From NCBI GenBank assembly GCA_902788205.1, contig CADAJJ010000009.1, positions 1-64,000 of the forward strand: a stretch of 64,000 nucleotides of DNA, written 5' to 3'. The position numbers and the translations under genes are program-made. Below, piece by piece: positions 33,908-42,327 of the stretch (its first letter is position 1; the number at the start of each line of letters is the position of its first letter). The notes beneath the pieces were generated by a model. That model worked only from the letters and a program-made list of their open reading frames with translations. It did not search any database and was not told the origin of the DNA. This DNA comes from RUG023 sp900315435 (GTDB lineage: Bacteria; Spirochaetota; Spirochaetia; Sphaerochaetales; Sphaerochaetaceae).

Positions 33908-34825
33908 ATGGACCTGCATCTGCTCGAAAACATAACGATGATCGCCCAGCAGGGAACCATCTCGAAGGCCGCGGAGAAGCTCTATATCACCCAGTCGGCC
34001 CTCAACCAGCAATTGCTGAGACTCGAGGAGGACGTGGGGACTCCCCTCTTCGACCGGGGAGGCCACCGCATGACGCCTACCTACGCCGGACGCGTCTATC
34101 TGGAATCTGCGCGGAAGATGCTCGAGCTAAAGAAGAAAACCTACCACATCATCCGTGACATCGCCGATGGCAAGCGGGGCGAGATCCATATCGCCTATAC
34201 TCCGGAACGTGGTGCGGACCAGTTCGCCAAGACCTACCCGGTCTTTCACGCGAAGTACCCCGATGTCACCTTTGTCATCCATGAGGAACGGGTCAAGGAG
34301 ATGGAGAAGCACCTGGCTGACGGCACGGTCGATATCGCCCACATCTCCATCCGCCAACCCCAGCCCGCCTTCGACTATGAGTGGATCGACAGCGAGCAGA
34401 TGGTGCTGGCAGTCCCACGCGGCAACCCGTTGGCAGAAAAAGCCGACGAGGCGAAAGGACCGGGGCTGCCGCTGCTCGACCCCGCTTGGCTCGCGGGAGA
34501 GAAAATCGTCTTGAACTCCCAAGAGACGCTGATGCGGGACATGGTGGACGACCTCTACCGGCAGGCAGGGCTCAAGCCGGACGTGCTCTTCGAGACATCA
34601 TCCAGCAAGACCATCATCAGCGTGGTGGAAAACGGTATCGCCGTGGGTTTCGTACCCCAATCCTATGTGGTTCCCTCCCAGAAGGTGGTGTTCTTCACCG
34701 CCGGACACCGGTACGAGTGGATGCTGACAGTCGCCCACCGGAGGGACTACTACCTCTCCAATGCCGAGCGGGAGTTTATCCGGACCTTCAAGGAACTCTA
34801 TCAGTCCACCCATCAAAACCGTTAG
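33908..34825 (+). CDS. LysR-family transcriptional regulator of the tct operon
   Basis: A 305-residue regulator. The helix-turn-helix is at residues 1-60: LENITMIAQQGTISKAAEKL and YITQSALNQQLLRLEEDVG. A LysR substrate domain of about 210 residues follows. AAAGGAGG precedes the ATG. It is divergent from tctCBA and probably activates it in response to the carboxylate. Its 3-prime end overlaps the convergent secreted-protein gene by 4 bp. Confidence 0.9.
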   Translation: MDLHLLENITMIAQQGTISKAAEKLYITQSALNQQLLRLEEDVGTPLFDRGGHRMTPTYAGRVYLESARKMLELKKKTYHIIRDIADGKRGEIHIAYTPERGADQFAKTYPVFHAKYPDVTFVIHEERVKEMEKHLADGTVDIAHISIRQPQPAFDYEWIDSEQMVLAVPRGNPLAEKADEAKGPGLPLLDPAWLAGEKIVLNSQETLMRDMVDDLYRQAGLKPDVLFETSSSKTIISVVENGIAVGFVPQSYVVPSQKVVFFTAGHRYEWMLTVAHRRDYYLSNAEREFIRTFKELYQSTHQNR

Positions 34826-36084
34826 TCGGCGACGAGGTTGAGGTAGATCGAGGAGCTGTACCAACCGGCGGTCAAGCTGTTGGCGTCGTCAATGTCCTCG
34901 AAGCTGAAGTCAAGGTCCCCCTCGAGCCGGTACAGGGCAAAGTATCCGTTGTTGGATTTGTCCGTCACCGCGCAGGGAACGACGAGGTAGTCGGCATTGT
35001 CGCCTTTGAACACATGGGTCACCTGCGTCGAGGCATAGTCGGCATAGCTGGCGAAGGTGGTCGACGAGGCGGCCGCATTCCCCTTGTAGGTTATGGTGAA
35101 GGGAATCGAATTGTAGGCGTTCTCGTACGTCGTTCCCACCTTCCTGAGCTTGAAGACGCTCTCCGTGTTGGTGATCGTGTTGGGCTGGGCAGAAATATAG
35201 AGCTTGTAGGGAGTCAGGCTTGTGGCCGCCGGCTTGCTCCGGTAGACCGTGTAGTTGGTCGCCTGGATATCGGCGATCTTCACCCCATTGTTCGCCGCGC
35301 TTGCCGTGAGGGAAGCGATATCCAGTTGCTTGGCAGCGTCGGTGGCGTTCACGAAGAAGCTGAAATTGGAGCCCTTGTCGGGTTTCTCGCCTCCGACATA
35401 CCCCCACAGGGTCATATCGAAGCTCTGGGTCTGGGGAGAGACGGAGGGGTCGGTCGTGGTCATGGTGATGTGCAGGTCGCTCCGGTAATCATGGTACTCT
35501 GCCAGATCTTCGTCGGTCCCCTCGAGGATGATGATGAAATCGGCCCAACGGTCATTCGCTTGGTCCGACGCGGTCCGGTCGCTCGGCTGCATGACAAACG
35601 AATAGGACTGGCCGGGATTGGTGGTCACGTAGAACGATGAGGAGGAATTGCCGTACTTGGTGGCATCGCTGGTCATGGTGGTGTCGTTCTTGTTTGCACC
35701 ACTCCCGCTGGTGCTGCGACGGCCGTTGACGGCAATCTTATACTTCTTGTACTTGCTATGGTCGGTCTGGGAGGTGAACTGAAAGTCCCCCGAGAAGGTG
35801 ACCGTCGTGGTCCCTGAGACTCCGAGGGCGCCGAAGACGCCGATCATCGTGTCGTCATAATACCCCATCGAGTCATTGTACGCGGTCCTTCCGTTGTTCG
35901 GAGTCGTGGTGCCAACCCATGCCAAGTTGGTGGAAAAGTCATGGTATTTGTACTCGGGGTCGGTCAAATCGATGCTGCTTGCTGTCTGGGACATGAACTC
36001 GACCCAGAACTCATGCTCTGCAAAAAGGGGCGCGAGAAGGAGCCAGGAGAACAGCGACAACAGGATGGAACACTTGCGGAACAT
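34822..36084 (-). CDS. Secreted protein of the AGxYxS C-terminal family (long member)
   Basis: A 420-residue exported protein of unknown function. A signal peptide starts MFRKCSILLSLFSWLLLAPLFA at 36084 and is followed by acidic, Ser/Thr-rich beta-type sequence. The C-terminus TAGWYSSSIYLNLVAD is one of six similar tails in this window. A longer open frame exists upstream but runs into the preceding gene and lacks a leader. It is the last and longest of four adjacent small-secreted-protein genes, 12 nt after the previous stop. No chaperone or usher gene was seen. Confidence 0.75.
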   Translation of the reverse strand: MFRKCSILLSLFSWLLLAPLFAEHEFWVEFMSQTASSIDLTDPEYKYHDFSTNLAWVGTTTPNNGRTAYNDSMGYYDDTMIGVFGALGVSGTTTVTFSGDFQFTSQTDHSKYKKYKIAVNGRRSTSGSGANKNDTTMTSDATKYGNSSSSFYVTTNPGQSYSFVMQPSDRTASDQANDRWADFIIILEGTDEDLAEYHDYRSDLHITMTTTDPSVSPQTQSFDMTLWGYVGGEKPDKGSNFSFFVNATDAAKQLDIASLTASAANNGVKIADIQATNYTVYRSKPAATSLTPYKLYISAQPNTITNTESVFKLRKVGTTYENAYNSIPFTITYKGNAAASSTTFASYADYASTQVTHVFKGDNADYLVVPCAVTDKSNNGYFALYRLEGDLDFSFEDIDDANSLTAGWYSSSIYLNLVAD

Positions 36085-36095
36085 GCGATGCCTCC

Positions 36096-36659
36096 TCATT
36101 CCCCGTTGGTCAGGGTGAACAGGATCGAACCGGTATAATAGCCCGATCCGTACGATGACGCGTCTTTCTGGTACAGGCGAAAATAGATGGGATTGTCCGT
36201 GTAGGTCATGATCCGGTCCGTGCTGCCCAGCGTGTAGACGCCCCCGCTGCCAAGATTCCAATCGGCGTCGGAGCCGGTATTGTTGATATAGGCGATCTTG
36301 GTCGAAGAAGGTGACTCGGCATTTGTCGGGTATTGGATACCGATCTGGTAGGAGATGGCGGACTGGGAGTCCGAACTCTTCACCATCGGCTTGGTGGTCA
36401 CCTTGACGTTGACCAAGGCGTTGGTCATCAGCGTCCAGGTACCGATCTGCAGGCCGACAATCTGGTCCTTCGGTGCCACGCTGCTGTCCGTCAGGTCAAA
36501 AGAGGACGCCGCCGCGGTCCGGCCGATGATCAGTGTCGTCTTCGGGTCAAGGAAACCATACAAGTCGACACTCTCGTTCCCGTAGACATTGACGGCACCA
36601 AGGCTCCTGGAGGCCAAAAGCACCATCATCCATACGCGTATGCAAGAAAGGTACTTCAT
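36096..36659 (-). CDS. Secreted protein of the AGxYxS C-terminal family (second)
   Basis: A 187-residue exported protein, leader MKYLSCIRVWMMVLLASRSLGA, then beta-rich sequence with FDLTDSSVAPKDQIVGLQIG. The C-terminus SGYYTGSILFTLTNGE fits the shared tail. The ATG overlaps the stop of the preceding gene as ATGA, so the two should be translationally coupled. Function unknown; a pilin-like or matrix subunit is possible. Confidence 0.75.
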   Translation of the reverse strand: MKYLSCIRVWMMVLLASRSLGAVNVYGNESVDLYGFLDPKTTLIIGRTAAASSFDLTDSSVAPKDQIVGLQIGTWTLMTNALVNVKVTTKPMVKSSDSQSAISYQIGIQYPTNAESPSSTKIAYINNTGSDADWNLGSGGVYTLGSTDRIMTYTDNPIYFRLYQKDASSYGSGYYTGSILFTLTNGE

Positions 36660-37368
36660 TTGGTTGCCACACTGAGGATGATCGTCCCGCTGTAGTTCTG
36701 GGCTGGCAGACCGGCGGTTTGCATAGCGATATCGACCGAGCCTCCCCACTTCCAAGTGCAGGAGTCCCCGCCGCCTTTCACGGTATAGTCGAGAGCCCAG
36801 ACCTTGGTATCCTCCAAAGAGGAGAAATCCAGGTTGCCGGATTTGGTCTCTGTGACTGTCTCGCTGACAATCTTTTCCTTGTCGGACGAGAAGACGGTGG
36901 TGTTGCCCTCCACCGAGTGGGAGAGCGTCGCCCCCCTTTCCGGGTATAGACGGTATTCTCCCGGGTAAACGTGACGGAACCAGGCACGTAGGTTTCGGCA
37001 TCCTCGCCCACCAGCGGGGAGATGGAAAGACTGAAATGCAGATGCAACGATGAGCTTTCGGAGTTGCCGAGGGTACCCGTTGCGGACCAGGTAAGCAACG
37101 TTCCCTTCACCTCGTCCATGGTACCCAGGTTGGCGATGGAGTAGGTGCTCCCGTTGCTTGCCGCCACGCTTCCCTGCCAATAGGCGCCGAAGCTGTCGAG
37201 CGCGCTGATCTTCTCGGCGATGTAGCCGGTGAAGGAGAGTGTGTCCGACCCACGCTTGTTGCTGCCTTCAATCTCATAGCTTTGGGTGGAGACAATGGGG
37301 TCGGCACACAATGGGGACGCAACGAACACCAACGCGAGGACGAGAGAATGGAAAAGAAGGTGTTTCAT
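36656..37368 (-). pseudogene. Secreted protein of the AGxYxS family, frameshifted at a G6 tract
   Basis: The gene starts MKHLLFHSLVLALVFVASPLCA at 37368 (signal peptide) and reads in one frame to the G6 run on the minus strand (plus-strand C6 at 36931-36936). Just after it the sequence that continues the fold (ATLSHSVEGNTTVF...) is in another frame and ends with AQNYSGTIILSVATK. Seven Gs would join both into one 237-residue protein. As given, the frame after the run is aberrant and arginine-rich. The distal frame overlaps the next gene correctly (ATGA). It may be phase variation, a real defect or a sequencing error. Confidence 0.75.
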
Positions 37369-37904
37369 GTGGCACTCTCCGTAATCTGGACCGTCGAGAC
37401 GTAGGTGCCTGCGCAGGCTGCCGAGCTATCCCCTACCCGCACATAGAAGGTACAGACTTGGCTGCCGGACTGCTCCCGGTTGAAATAAATGGGAATCGCA
37501 TCGCTCTCCCTCCCTTCTGGTAATGTCGTCGTAGCGTCACCACGGGAAGTCTTGTAGCCGATGATCAGGGTGTAGTCGATAGCATCGAGCACTGTCCCGC
37601 TATCGGTATCGTACTGCTCAAGCGGAGTGTAGGAGAAATGGAAATTGTGCGTCTTGGTCTCGTTCATGAAGGCGACCATATGGGCGACTTCCTGTGTGGA
37701 ATTCTTCAGCTCGACCGCCGCCTCGGTGAGCACGGAGGCACCGGAGACATCCATGATCCTCCACTCGGACAGTCCTTTCTGCTGGTAGTTCCAGCCAAGC
37801 GAGATGGCGGTATTGTCCAATGCCCCTAGTGCCGGCAAAGGCAAGGCCAGCAGGAGAAGCCATCCCAGACATCGAACAGAAAACAGGTGCAAGCGTATGC
37901 TCAT
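37365..37904 (-). CDS. Secreted protein of the AGxYxS C-terminal family (first of operon)
   Basis: A 179-residue exported protein: leader MSIRLHLFSVRCLGWLLLLA, mature part rich in Asn/Thr/Ser, C-terminus AGTYVSTVQITESAT. The stop overlaps the next ATG by 4 bp, so the four genes to 34.8 kb form one operon. The promoter lies 42-69 bp upstream with a perfect GACATATGTC palindrome next to it. No known domain recognised. Confidence 0.75.
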   Translation of the reverse strand: MSIRLHLFSVRCLGWLLLLALPLPALGALDNTAISLGWNYQQKGLSEWRIMDVSGASVLTEAAVELKNSTQEVAHMVAFMNETKTHNFHFSYTPLEQYDTDSGTVLDAIDYTLIIGYKTSRGDATTTLPEGRESDAIPIYFNREQSGSQVCTFYVRVGDSSAACAGTYVSTVQITESAT

Positions 37905-38267
37905 CTCAACTCCAAATGGGCACTCGTATCTCGTATCCCAGCTCCAATATAGAAAAATGCACGAGTGTTACAAGACATATGTCATAACATTTGCAAAAAT
38001 CTCAATACTTCCGAAAAGAGAAAACGAAAGCGTCTTCTAAAAAACTATATAACTCACGTAATAATTGGAATTACATTTCAAATTCTTCATCATTTCTCCA
38101 TGAGACAACTTATTCCATAGGTTACGATTTATCCCATAGATAAATACATATATTTGTAATGATTCTGAATAATAAAAAGAGATAAAAAGCAATAATCATG
38201 TCACTCTTGACATAAAAATACTCACAACTCCACCGAGAAATCCCCAGTCAGTGGTGTCGGCCGCCGG
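37905..38267. other. AT-rich intergenic region
   Basis: About 360 bp, much more AT-rich than its surroundings. It holds the promoter and palindrome of the secreted-protein operon. The rest, from 37985 to 38240, has only scattered A/T tracts; no coding sequence or clear hairpin was seen. The low GC content fits a recently decayed or transferred region, as does the adjacent EamA remnant. Confidence 0.5.
37946..37983 (-). promoter_or_regulatory. Promoter and palindrome of the secreted-protein operon
   Basis: On the minus strand TTGTAA (37968-37973), a 16-bp spacer and TATATT (37946-37951). The perfect palindrome GACATATGTC at 37974-37983 abuts the -35 element on its upstream side, so a regulator there could block or help polymerase. 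Confidence 0.55.
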
Positions 38268-38459
38268 CAGCTTGCCTTGCGCCAAGACAAGCAGAATCTG
38301 TCGGCCCCCATGGTCGCCATCCTCAGCTATATCGACCCAATCACTACCCTTATGCTCGGCGCACTGGTCTTACAAGAGCCCATGACCGCCACCCAATGCA
38401 TCGGAGCAGTCATCGTCCTTGGTTCGACACTGGCTGGAAAACTTACCGAGGCCGTCTGA
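38268..38459 (+). pseudogene. EamA/DMT transporter C-terminal remnant
   Basis: About 60 residues of the last two membrane helices of an EamA-type exporter: LSAPMVAILSYIDPITTLML, GALVLQEPMT and GAVIVLGSTLAG. The rest of the gene, normally near 300 residues, is missing; the upstream sequence is AT-rich noncoding. The end overlaps the HD-domain gene by 17 bp. It has no plausible start and is a relic. Confidence 0.75.
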
Positions 38460-39006
38460 TATAGCCGTCCTGAGAAGTAAACTGCAGGCCTTGGAGCTTT
38501 TGCGTCCGGGTATCCTGGAAGATCGCGTCGAACAGACGCTGTCCGGTGGAGGTCTTGACCATCTTCTGACGTACCGCACGGATCTCCTCCTCCGGCGCGC
38601 CATCCTCATAGAGGTTCACGAGAAAGTCCGCCTCGACAAGGATCTGCCAAGAGAGCGTGGAGATATGGGTATAGGTATGGTGGTGGGCAATCAGGAAGCG
38701 GACCTGCTCGATCTCATCCTGACTGAAGCAGCCCACCGACCGCATGACCTTCTCGGCCTCGTCGGGACCGTACAGCTCTTGATGCTTCCCGTTGTTGCCG
38801 CCGTGCTCGCGCTCGCTGACGTGGATGCCGACGTCATGGAGGATTGCAGCTTCCTCAAGGACGGCCACGTCATGGGCGGGAAGGCCCTCGAGAGTCCCGA
38901 TTGTCGCGGCGAAGTCGTGCACTTTCACGAAGTGCTCGATCCTGCGCGCGTCGCCCCTGTCGTAGACGACCATCGCTTCCATCAGTCTCGCCAAACGAAT
39001 ATCCAT
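38443..39006 (-). CDS. HD-domain phosphohydrolase-like protein
   Basis: A 187-residue HD-domain protein. RRIEHFVKVHDFA provides the first His, AAILHDVGIH (HD) near 55 the second pair, and HHHTYTH near 105 the third cluster of metal ligands. Such proteins are metal-dependent phosphohydrolases of nucleotides or related esters. The start is ATG 39006; TACAAC with an extended TGG lies 6 nt before it, in line with a leaderless mRNA. It lies between two gene remnants. Confidence 0.83.
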   Translation of the reverse strand: MDIRLARLMEAMVVYDRGDARRIEHFVKVHDFAATIGTLEGLPAHDVAVLEEAAILHDVGIHVSEREHGGNNGKHQELYGPDEAEKVMRSVGCFSQDEIEQVRFLIAHHHTYTHISTLSWQILVEADFLVNLYEDGAPEEEIRAVRQKMVKTSTGQRLFDAIFQDTRTQKLQGLQFTSQDGYIRRPR

Positions 39007-39058
39007 GGCTCGGTTGTACCACATTCCACGAGTGAGCTGCATGCGTTTTTCTCGAAAA

Positions 39059-39331
39059 ACGTGGATACTGCCCATCTATCATCGCACCAGTATCCGGAAA
39101 TTCAGGGCAGAGCCTGTCAGCAAGGCACTCGTCACCAAACCGCTCAGGGCCGCCAAGGCCCCGCTGGTGATCGTCCCCTGCGAGAAGGCCAAGGAAAGAA
39201 TCGACAAGGTCGCGCAGGTGCTTGGACCGCAGGAACTCAGACCTCTTGCCCCGCCCGCCATCGGCTATCCCGCCGAGAGCCATCTTTCCCAAGACTGCTT
39301 CGACATGGGGCGCATCCACTTCTACTCGTAC
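39059..39331 (+). pseudogene. Internally deleted nitroreductase remnant
   Basis: The frame reads IYHRTSIRKFRAEPVSKALV, the N-terminal start of nitroreductases, then jumps at LRAAKAPLV to KAKERIDKVAQVLG, AIGYPAESH and FDMGRIHF, the C-terminal end. About 90 residues of the flavin-binding middle are missing. The 3-prime end runs into the convergent lnt gene. No promoter or ribosome site was noted. Confidence 0.7.
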
Positions 39332-40983
39332 ATCTCCTCGTCCAAAGCATCGAACAGGTGGCCCCAACGTTTCCAGCACCTGCGACGCTCGCGCCAGACC
39401 AGGAAAAAGGACCGTCCGTAGCCGGCCAATGCGCAGACGGCGAGGACAAGCAGGAGCTTGCCGAAGAAATCGGGCAGCAAGGTATAGAAGGTCGTCCCTT
39501 CCTTCTGTCCGAGGGGCACTTCGTACAGACGCCACCCCTTGGTGAACGGCTCCATGGTCTGATGGGGCCTGCCGGTCACGTCCACCATCGTGGTCATGCC
39601 GCTGTTGGTACCGCGGATCAGCGGACGGCGGTTCTCGATGGCCCGGAAAACTGCCTGGCTCATGTGCTGCATCTCGGCGCACACGCTCCCCGACCAGCTG
39701 TCGTTGGTCAGGTTGACCAGCATGTCGGCTCCGTTCTTGACAAAACCGGCCGACAGGTAGCCGAAGATATCCTCGAAGCAGATCGGGGTGGAGAAATCGA
39801 TTCCGTCATACCGGAAGACAGTCGCCTCGGTCCCCGGCTCCCACCATTTGTAGTCGTTGGCAACAAGCAGGTTGTAGAGCCTGGGGAACTGCTTCTCGTA
39901 GGGAAAGTACTCGGTGAAGGGAACCAGGTGCTGCTTGCGGTAGGTGCCAAGGATCCGTCCCTGGCCGAAAAGGATGACGGTGTTGTAGGTCTTCCAGTTC
40001 CAAGTCCCGTCGCGGAGAACTGCAGGTAGCGTCTCGTCCTTGACCAACCCCTCGGGATTGCCAGTGATCAGAGGAACGCCAAGCGTCTTGCCGAAGTTGA
40101 CGAAGTCGTCGACCAGGGCACGGGTCCGCCAGTCGGTCGGATGGGCAAGGTGCCAGCTGACGCTGGGCACGAAGGCGGTCTCGCTCCAGAGAACCATGTC
40201 GGGCTTGGGATTTCCCGCCATCGCCTCCAGGCTGAATCCACGCAGTGTCTCGTAGTTCTCCTTGTAGGTCTCGTACCCGCCCTTCCAGCTGTCGGCGGAA
40301 TGCTGGACGGCCGCGATACGGACTACCCGCTTCGGTACCTTGGCATCGTAATAGGCGATTGAGGCGAAACCAAAGAGCAACGAAGCGAAAACCACTGCAA
40401 GATACAGGCCGATATCGACCCGGCAGCCGCTCCATTCCTTGTGTTTCTGGGCAAGGAATGCCTGCGGCAGGATCATCAGGAAGCAGATGACCCACACGCC
40501 TCCGATCGAGGCAATCTGGATCAGCGGACGGTACGCCCAGATGGCGGTGGCCATGTTCCCGTACGGATAGGCGAGGAAGCCCTGCTGGGTCAGGTATTCG
40601 TAGGCCACGAACACCAACGACTGGACAAGATAACCACGCTTCTCCCCCACCGTTCCCGCCAGCTTCAGCGCGAGGAACAGCAGCACGTACTGGAAGGATT
40701 CCAGCGTCGGAGCGAGCAGGATCGCCAGCGGGTGGAAGGTCTTCAGCCAGTAATTGTAGACCAGGTAGAAGCCAAAGCCGTAAGCCATCCCCTCGAACCA
40801 GACCGTCTTCCAGGTTGCCCGGTTGATTACCCGGAACACCGGAATCCAGGCAAAAAAGGCGAGGAAACCCCATCCTTGGACGTTCAGGAAATTGGGGAAA
40901 GCCAGAGCATAGACGAACGCGCTCGCAGCCAGTACCAGCATTTCCAGGAAACAGGACAGCATGGACTTCAGGAAGTGTCGCAT
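39322..40983 (-). CDS. lnt: Apolipoprotein N-acyltransferase
   Basis: About 553 residues. Several N-terminal membrane segments (residues 5-210) precede a carbon-nitrogen hydrolase domain with the catalytic triad in LWSETAFVP (Glu), GTYRKQHLVPFTEYFP (Lys) and PICFEDIF (Cys). It transfers the third acyl chain to lipoproteins in the outer leaflet of the inner membrane, so a diderm cell is implied. The C-terminus ends with a further membrane helix and a charged tail. The start is ATG 40983, with TATACT 6 nt upstream and no ribosome site. Confidence 0.93.
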   Translation of the reverse strand: MRHFLKSMLSCFLEMLVLAASAFVYALAFPNFLNVQGWGFLAFFAWIPVFRVINRATWKTVWFEGMAYGFGFYLVYNYWLKTFHPLAILLAPTLESFQYVLLFLALKLAGTVGEKRGYLVQSLVFVAYEYLTQQGFLAYPYGNMATAIWAYRPLIQIASIGGVWVICFLMILPQAFLAQKHKEWSGCRVDIGLYLAVVFASLLFGFASIAYYDAKVPKRVVRIAAVQHSADSWKGGYETYKENYETLRGFSLEAMAGNPKPDMVLWSETAFVPSVSWHLAHPTDWRTRALVDDFVNFGKTLGVPLITGNPEGLVKDETLPAVLRDGTWNWKTYNTVILFGQGRILGTYRKQHLVPFTEYFPYEKQFPRLYNLLVANDYKWWEPGTEATVFRYDGIDFSTPICFEDIFGYLSAGFVKNGADMLVNLTNDSWSGSVCAEMQHMSQAVFRAIENRRPLIRGTNSGMTTMVDVTGRPHQTMEPFTKGWRLYEVPLGQKEGTTFYTLLPDFFGKLLLVLAVCALAGYGRSFFLVWRERRRCWKRWGHLFDALDEEMYE

Positions 40984-41053
40984 TTTTCCAGTATACAAAA
41001 CAACCAGGACCATACACAGCTGGTCCTGGATGCAAAATTGTGAAGTTGAACGC

Positions 41054-41566
41054 TCAGTTGGCCCCGAGCTTCTTCAATTCCTTGACGATATAGGTACGCT
41101 GCTGGCTCTTGGCATATTCAAGAACCGAGTGTCCCTGGTAGTCCCTGGCGTTGATGTCCGCGCCCTTCTTGATCAGCTCGCTGACAATCCTGGTCTCCGG
41201 GTTGGTGTTGACCGCCATGATCAACGGGGTCTCGCCAAGGTAGTTGCGGGCGTTCAGGTCGGCGCCGGCGGCGAGCAGCGTATCGATGATCTTCGGACTG
41301 GAGGATTTGTTCGCCGCCAAATGCAAGGCGTTGGAGCGGTACTTGGGCTCCGTCTCGAAAATGTCGGCGCCAGCTTCCAGCAAGGCCTTCAGCACGCTGA
41401 CGTTCGGATTGTACTGGGCGGCAAGCATGACAGGGGTCATGCCCCATTCGTTCTGGGCATGTACGTCGGCACCCTCTTTCAGCAGTGCCTTGATCTCAGA
41501 ACCCTTGGTCGCGGAAACAACCTTCTTCAACAATTCCTTGTTCAGACTCTCAACACTCTTAGCCAT
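41054..41566 (-). CDS. Ankyrin-repeat protein
   Basis: A 170-residue protein made almost wholly of ankyrin repeats. Repeat cores include WGMTPVMLAAQYN, SNALHLAANKSS, LGETPLIMAVNTN and QGHSVLEYAKSQ, spaced about 35 residues. AAGGAGA precedes the ATG by 7 nt, so the longer frame starting at 41611 is not used. It lacks a signal peptide and should act in the cytoplasm as a protein-binding scaffold. Function unknown. Confidence 0.88.
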   Translation of the reverse strand: MAKSVESLNKELLKKVVSATKGSEIKALLKEGADVHAQNEWGMTPVMLAAQYNPNVSVLKALLEAGADIFETEPKYRSNALHLAANKSSSPKIIDTLLAAGADLNARNYLGETPLIMAVNTNPETRIVSELIKKGADINARDYQGHSVLEYAKSQQRTYIVKELKKLGAN

Positions 41567-41650
41567 CTTTCTCTCTCCTTGCTCCCGGAAGGGGCCAATT
41601 CCAGTATACAAATAAATTGGGAAAAATAGTACTTTTTCTTCCCCACAACT

Positions 41651-42292
41651 TCATCGGGAATCGCGGAAAACCTGAATCGGATCGATCCGGAGCCTGACCA
41701 GACAGTAGAGGTAGGCGACCAGCAATCCGCCCAAATGGGTCAGATGGCTGATTCCTCCACGGACCCCGAAGACCTCGCTGTACAGCTCGATGGCCGTGTA
41801 GACCACGACCAACACCGGAGCCCGTACCGGCAACAGGCCGAAGACAAAGATCCGGGCGTAAGGATAGAAGACCGCGAAGAGCAGCAACACCCCGTAAATC
41901 GCCCCCGATGCGCCCACAAGGATCACGTTCCACCCCATCAGCACATAGACCAGGAAAGAGAAAATCCCGCTGCCGAGGCCGACGGCCAAGTAGAAGAGCA
42001 GGAACTCGTTCGAGCCCAGCTTGTACTCTACCGCCCGTCCGAAGATGTAGAGGGAAAGCATGTTGAAGAAGATGTGGGACACTCCTCCATGGACGAACAT
42101 GTAGGTGAAGAGCTGCCAGACCCACCCATGGAGCACAAAGCCGGGAATCATGGCAAGGTAGTATTCCAAGCGGGGCATTGCCGCGCAAAGCACAAAGACC
42201 GCCAAGTTGGCGACAATCAGTTTCTCGGTCATGCCCGTCTGGGTGTAGCGAAGGGTCCTCATGGACCTTGGAGTATTTCGGAACCAGTTCAT
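41651..42292 (-). CDS. Rhomboid-family intramembrane serine protease
   Basis: A 213-residue membrane protein with six helices. The catalytic serine lies in GASGAIYG near residue 128 and the histidine in HLTHLGG near 185; the HGGVSHIFFNML segment near 70 is the usual oxyanion/stabilising element. It cleaves membrane proteins within the bilayer. A near-ideal promoter places the transcription start at the ATG. Stand-alone gene. Confidence 0.93.
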   Translation of the reverse strand: MNWFRNTPRSMRTLRYTQTGMTEKLIVANLAVFVLCAAMPRLEYYLAMIPGFVLHGWVWQLFTYMFVHGGVSHIFFNMLSLYIFGRAVEYKLGSNEFLLFYLAVGLGSGIFSFLVYVLMGWNVILVGASGAIYGVLLLFAVFYPYARIFVFGLLPVRAPVLVVVYTAIELYSEVFGVRGGISHLTHLGGLLVAYLYCLVRLRIDPIQVFRDSR

Positions 42293-42298
42293 GTCCTA

Positions 42299-42327
42299 AA
42301 GGTAGGCACCACCCCGAGAAAGGTCAA
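42299..42327 (-). promoter_or_regulatory. Promoter of the rhomboid gene, leaderless
   Basis: On the minus strand TTGACC (42322-42327), an exact 17-bp spacer and TACCTT (42299-42304), followed by 6 nt (TAGGAC) and the ATG. This is the clearest of the leaderless promoters in the window. Confidence 0.65.

Noticed and set aside
38277..38459. 60-residue small membrane protein
   Set aside because: It is the end of an EamA transporter without a start site, hence scored as a remnant, not a small gene.
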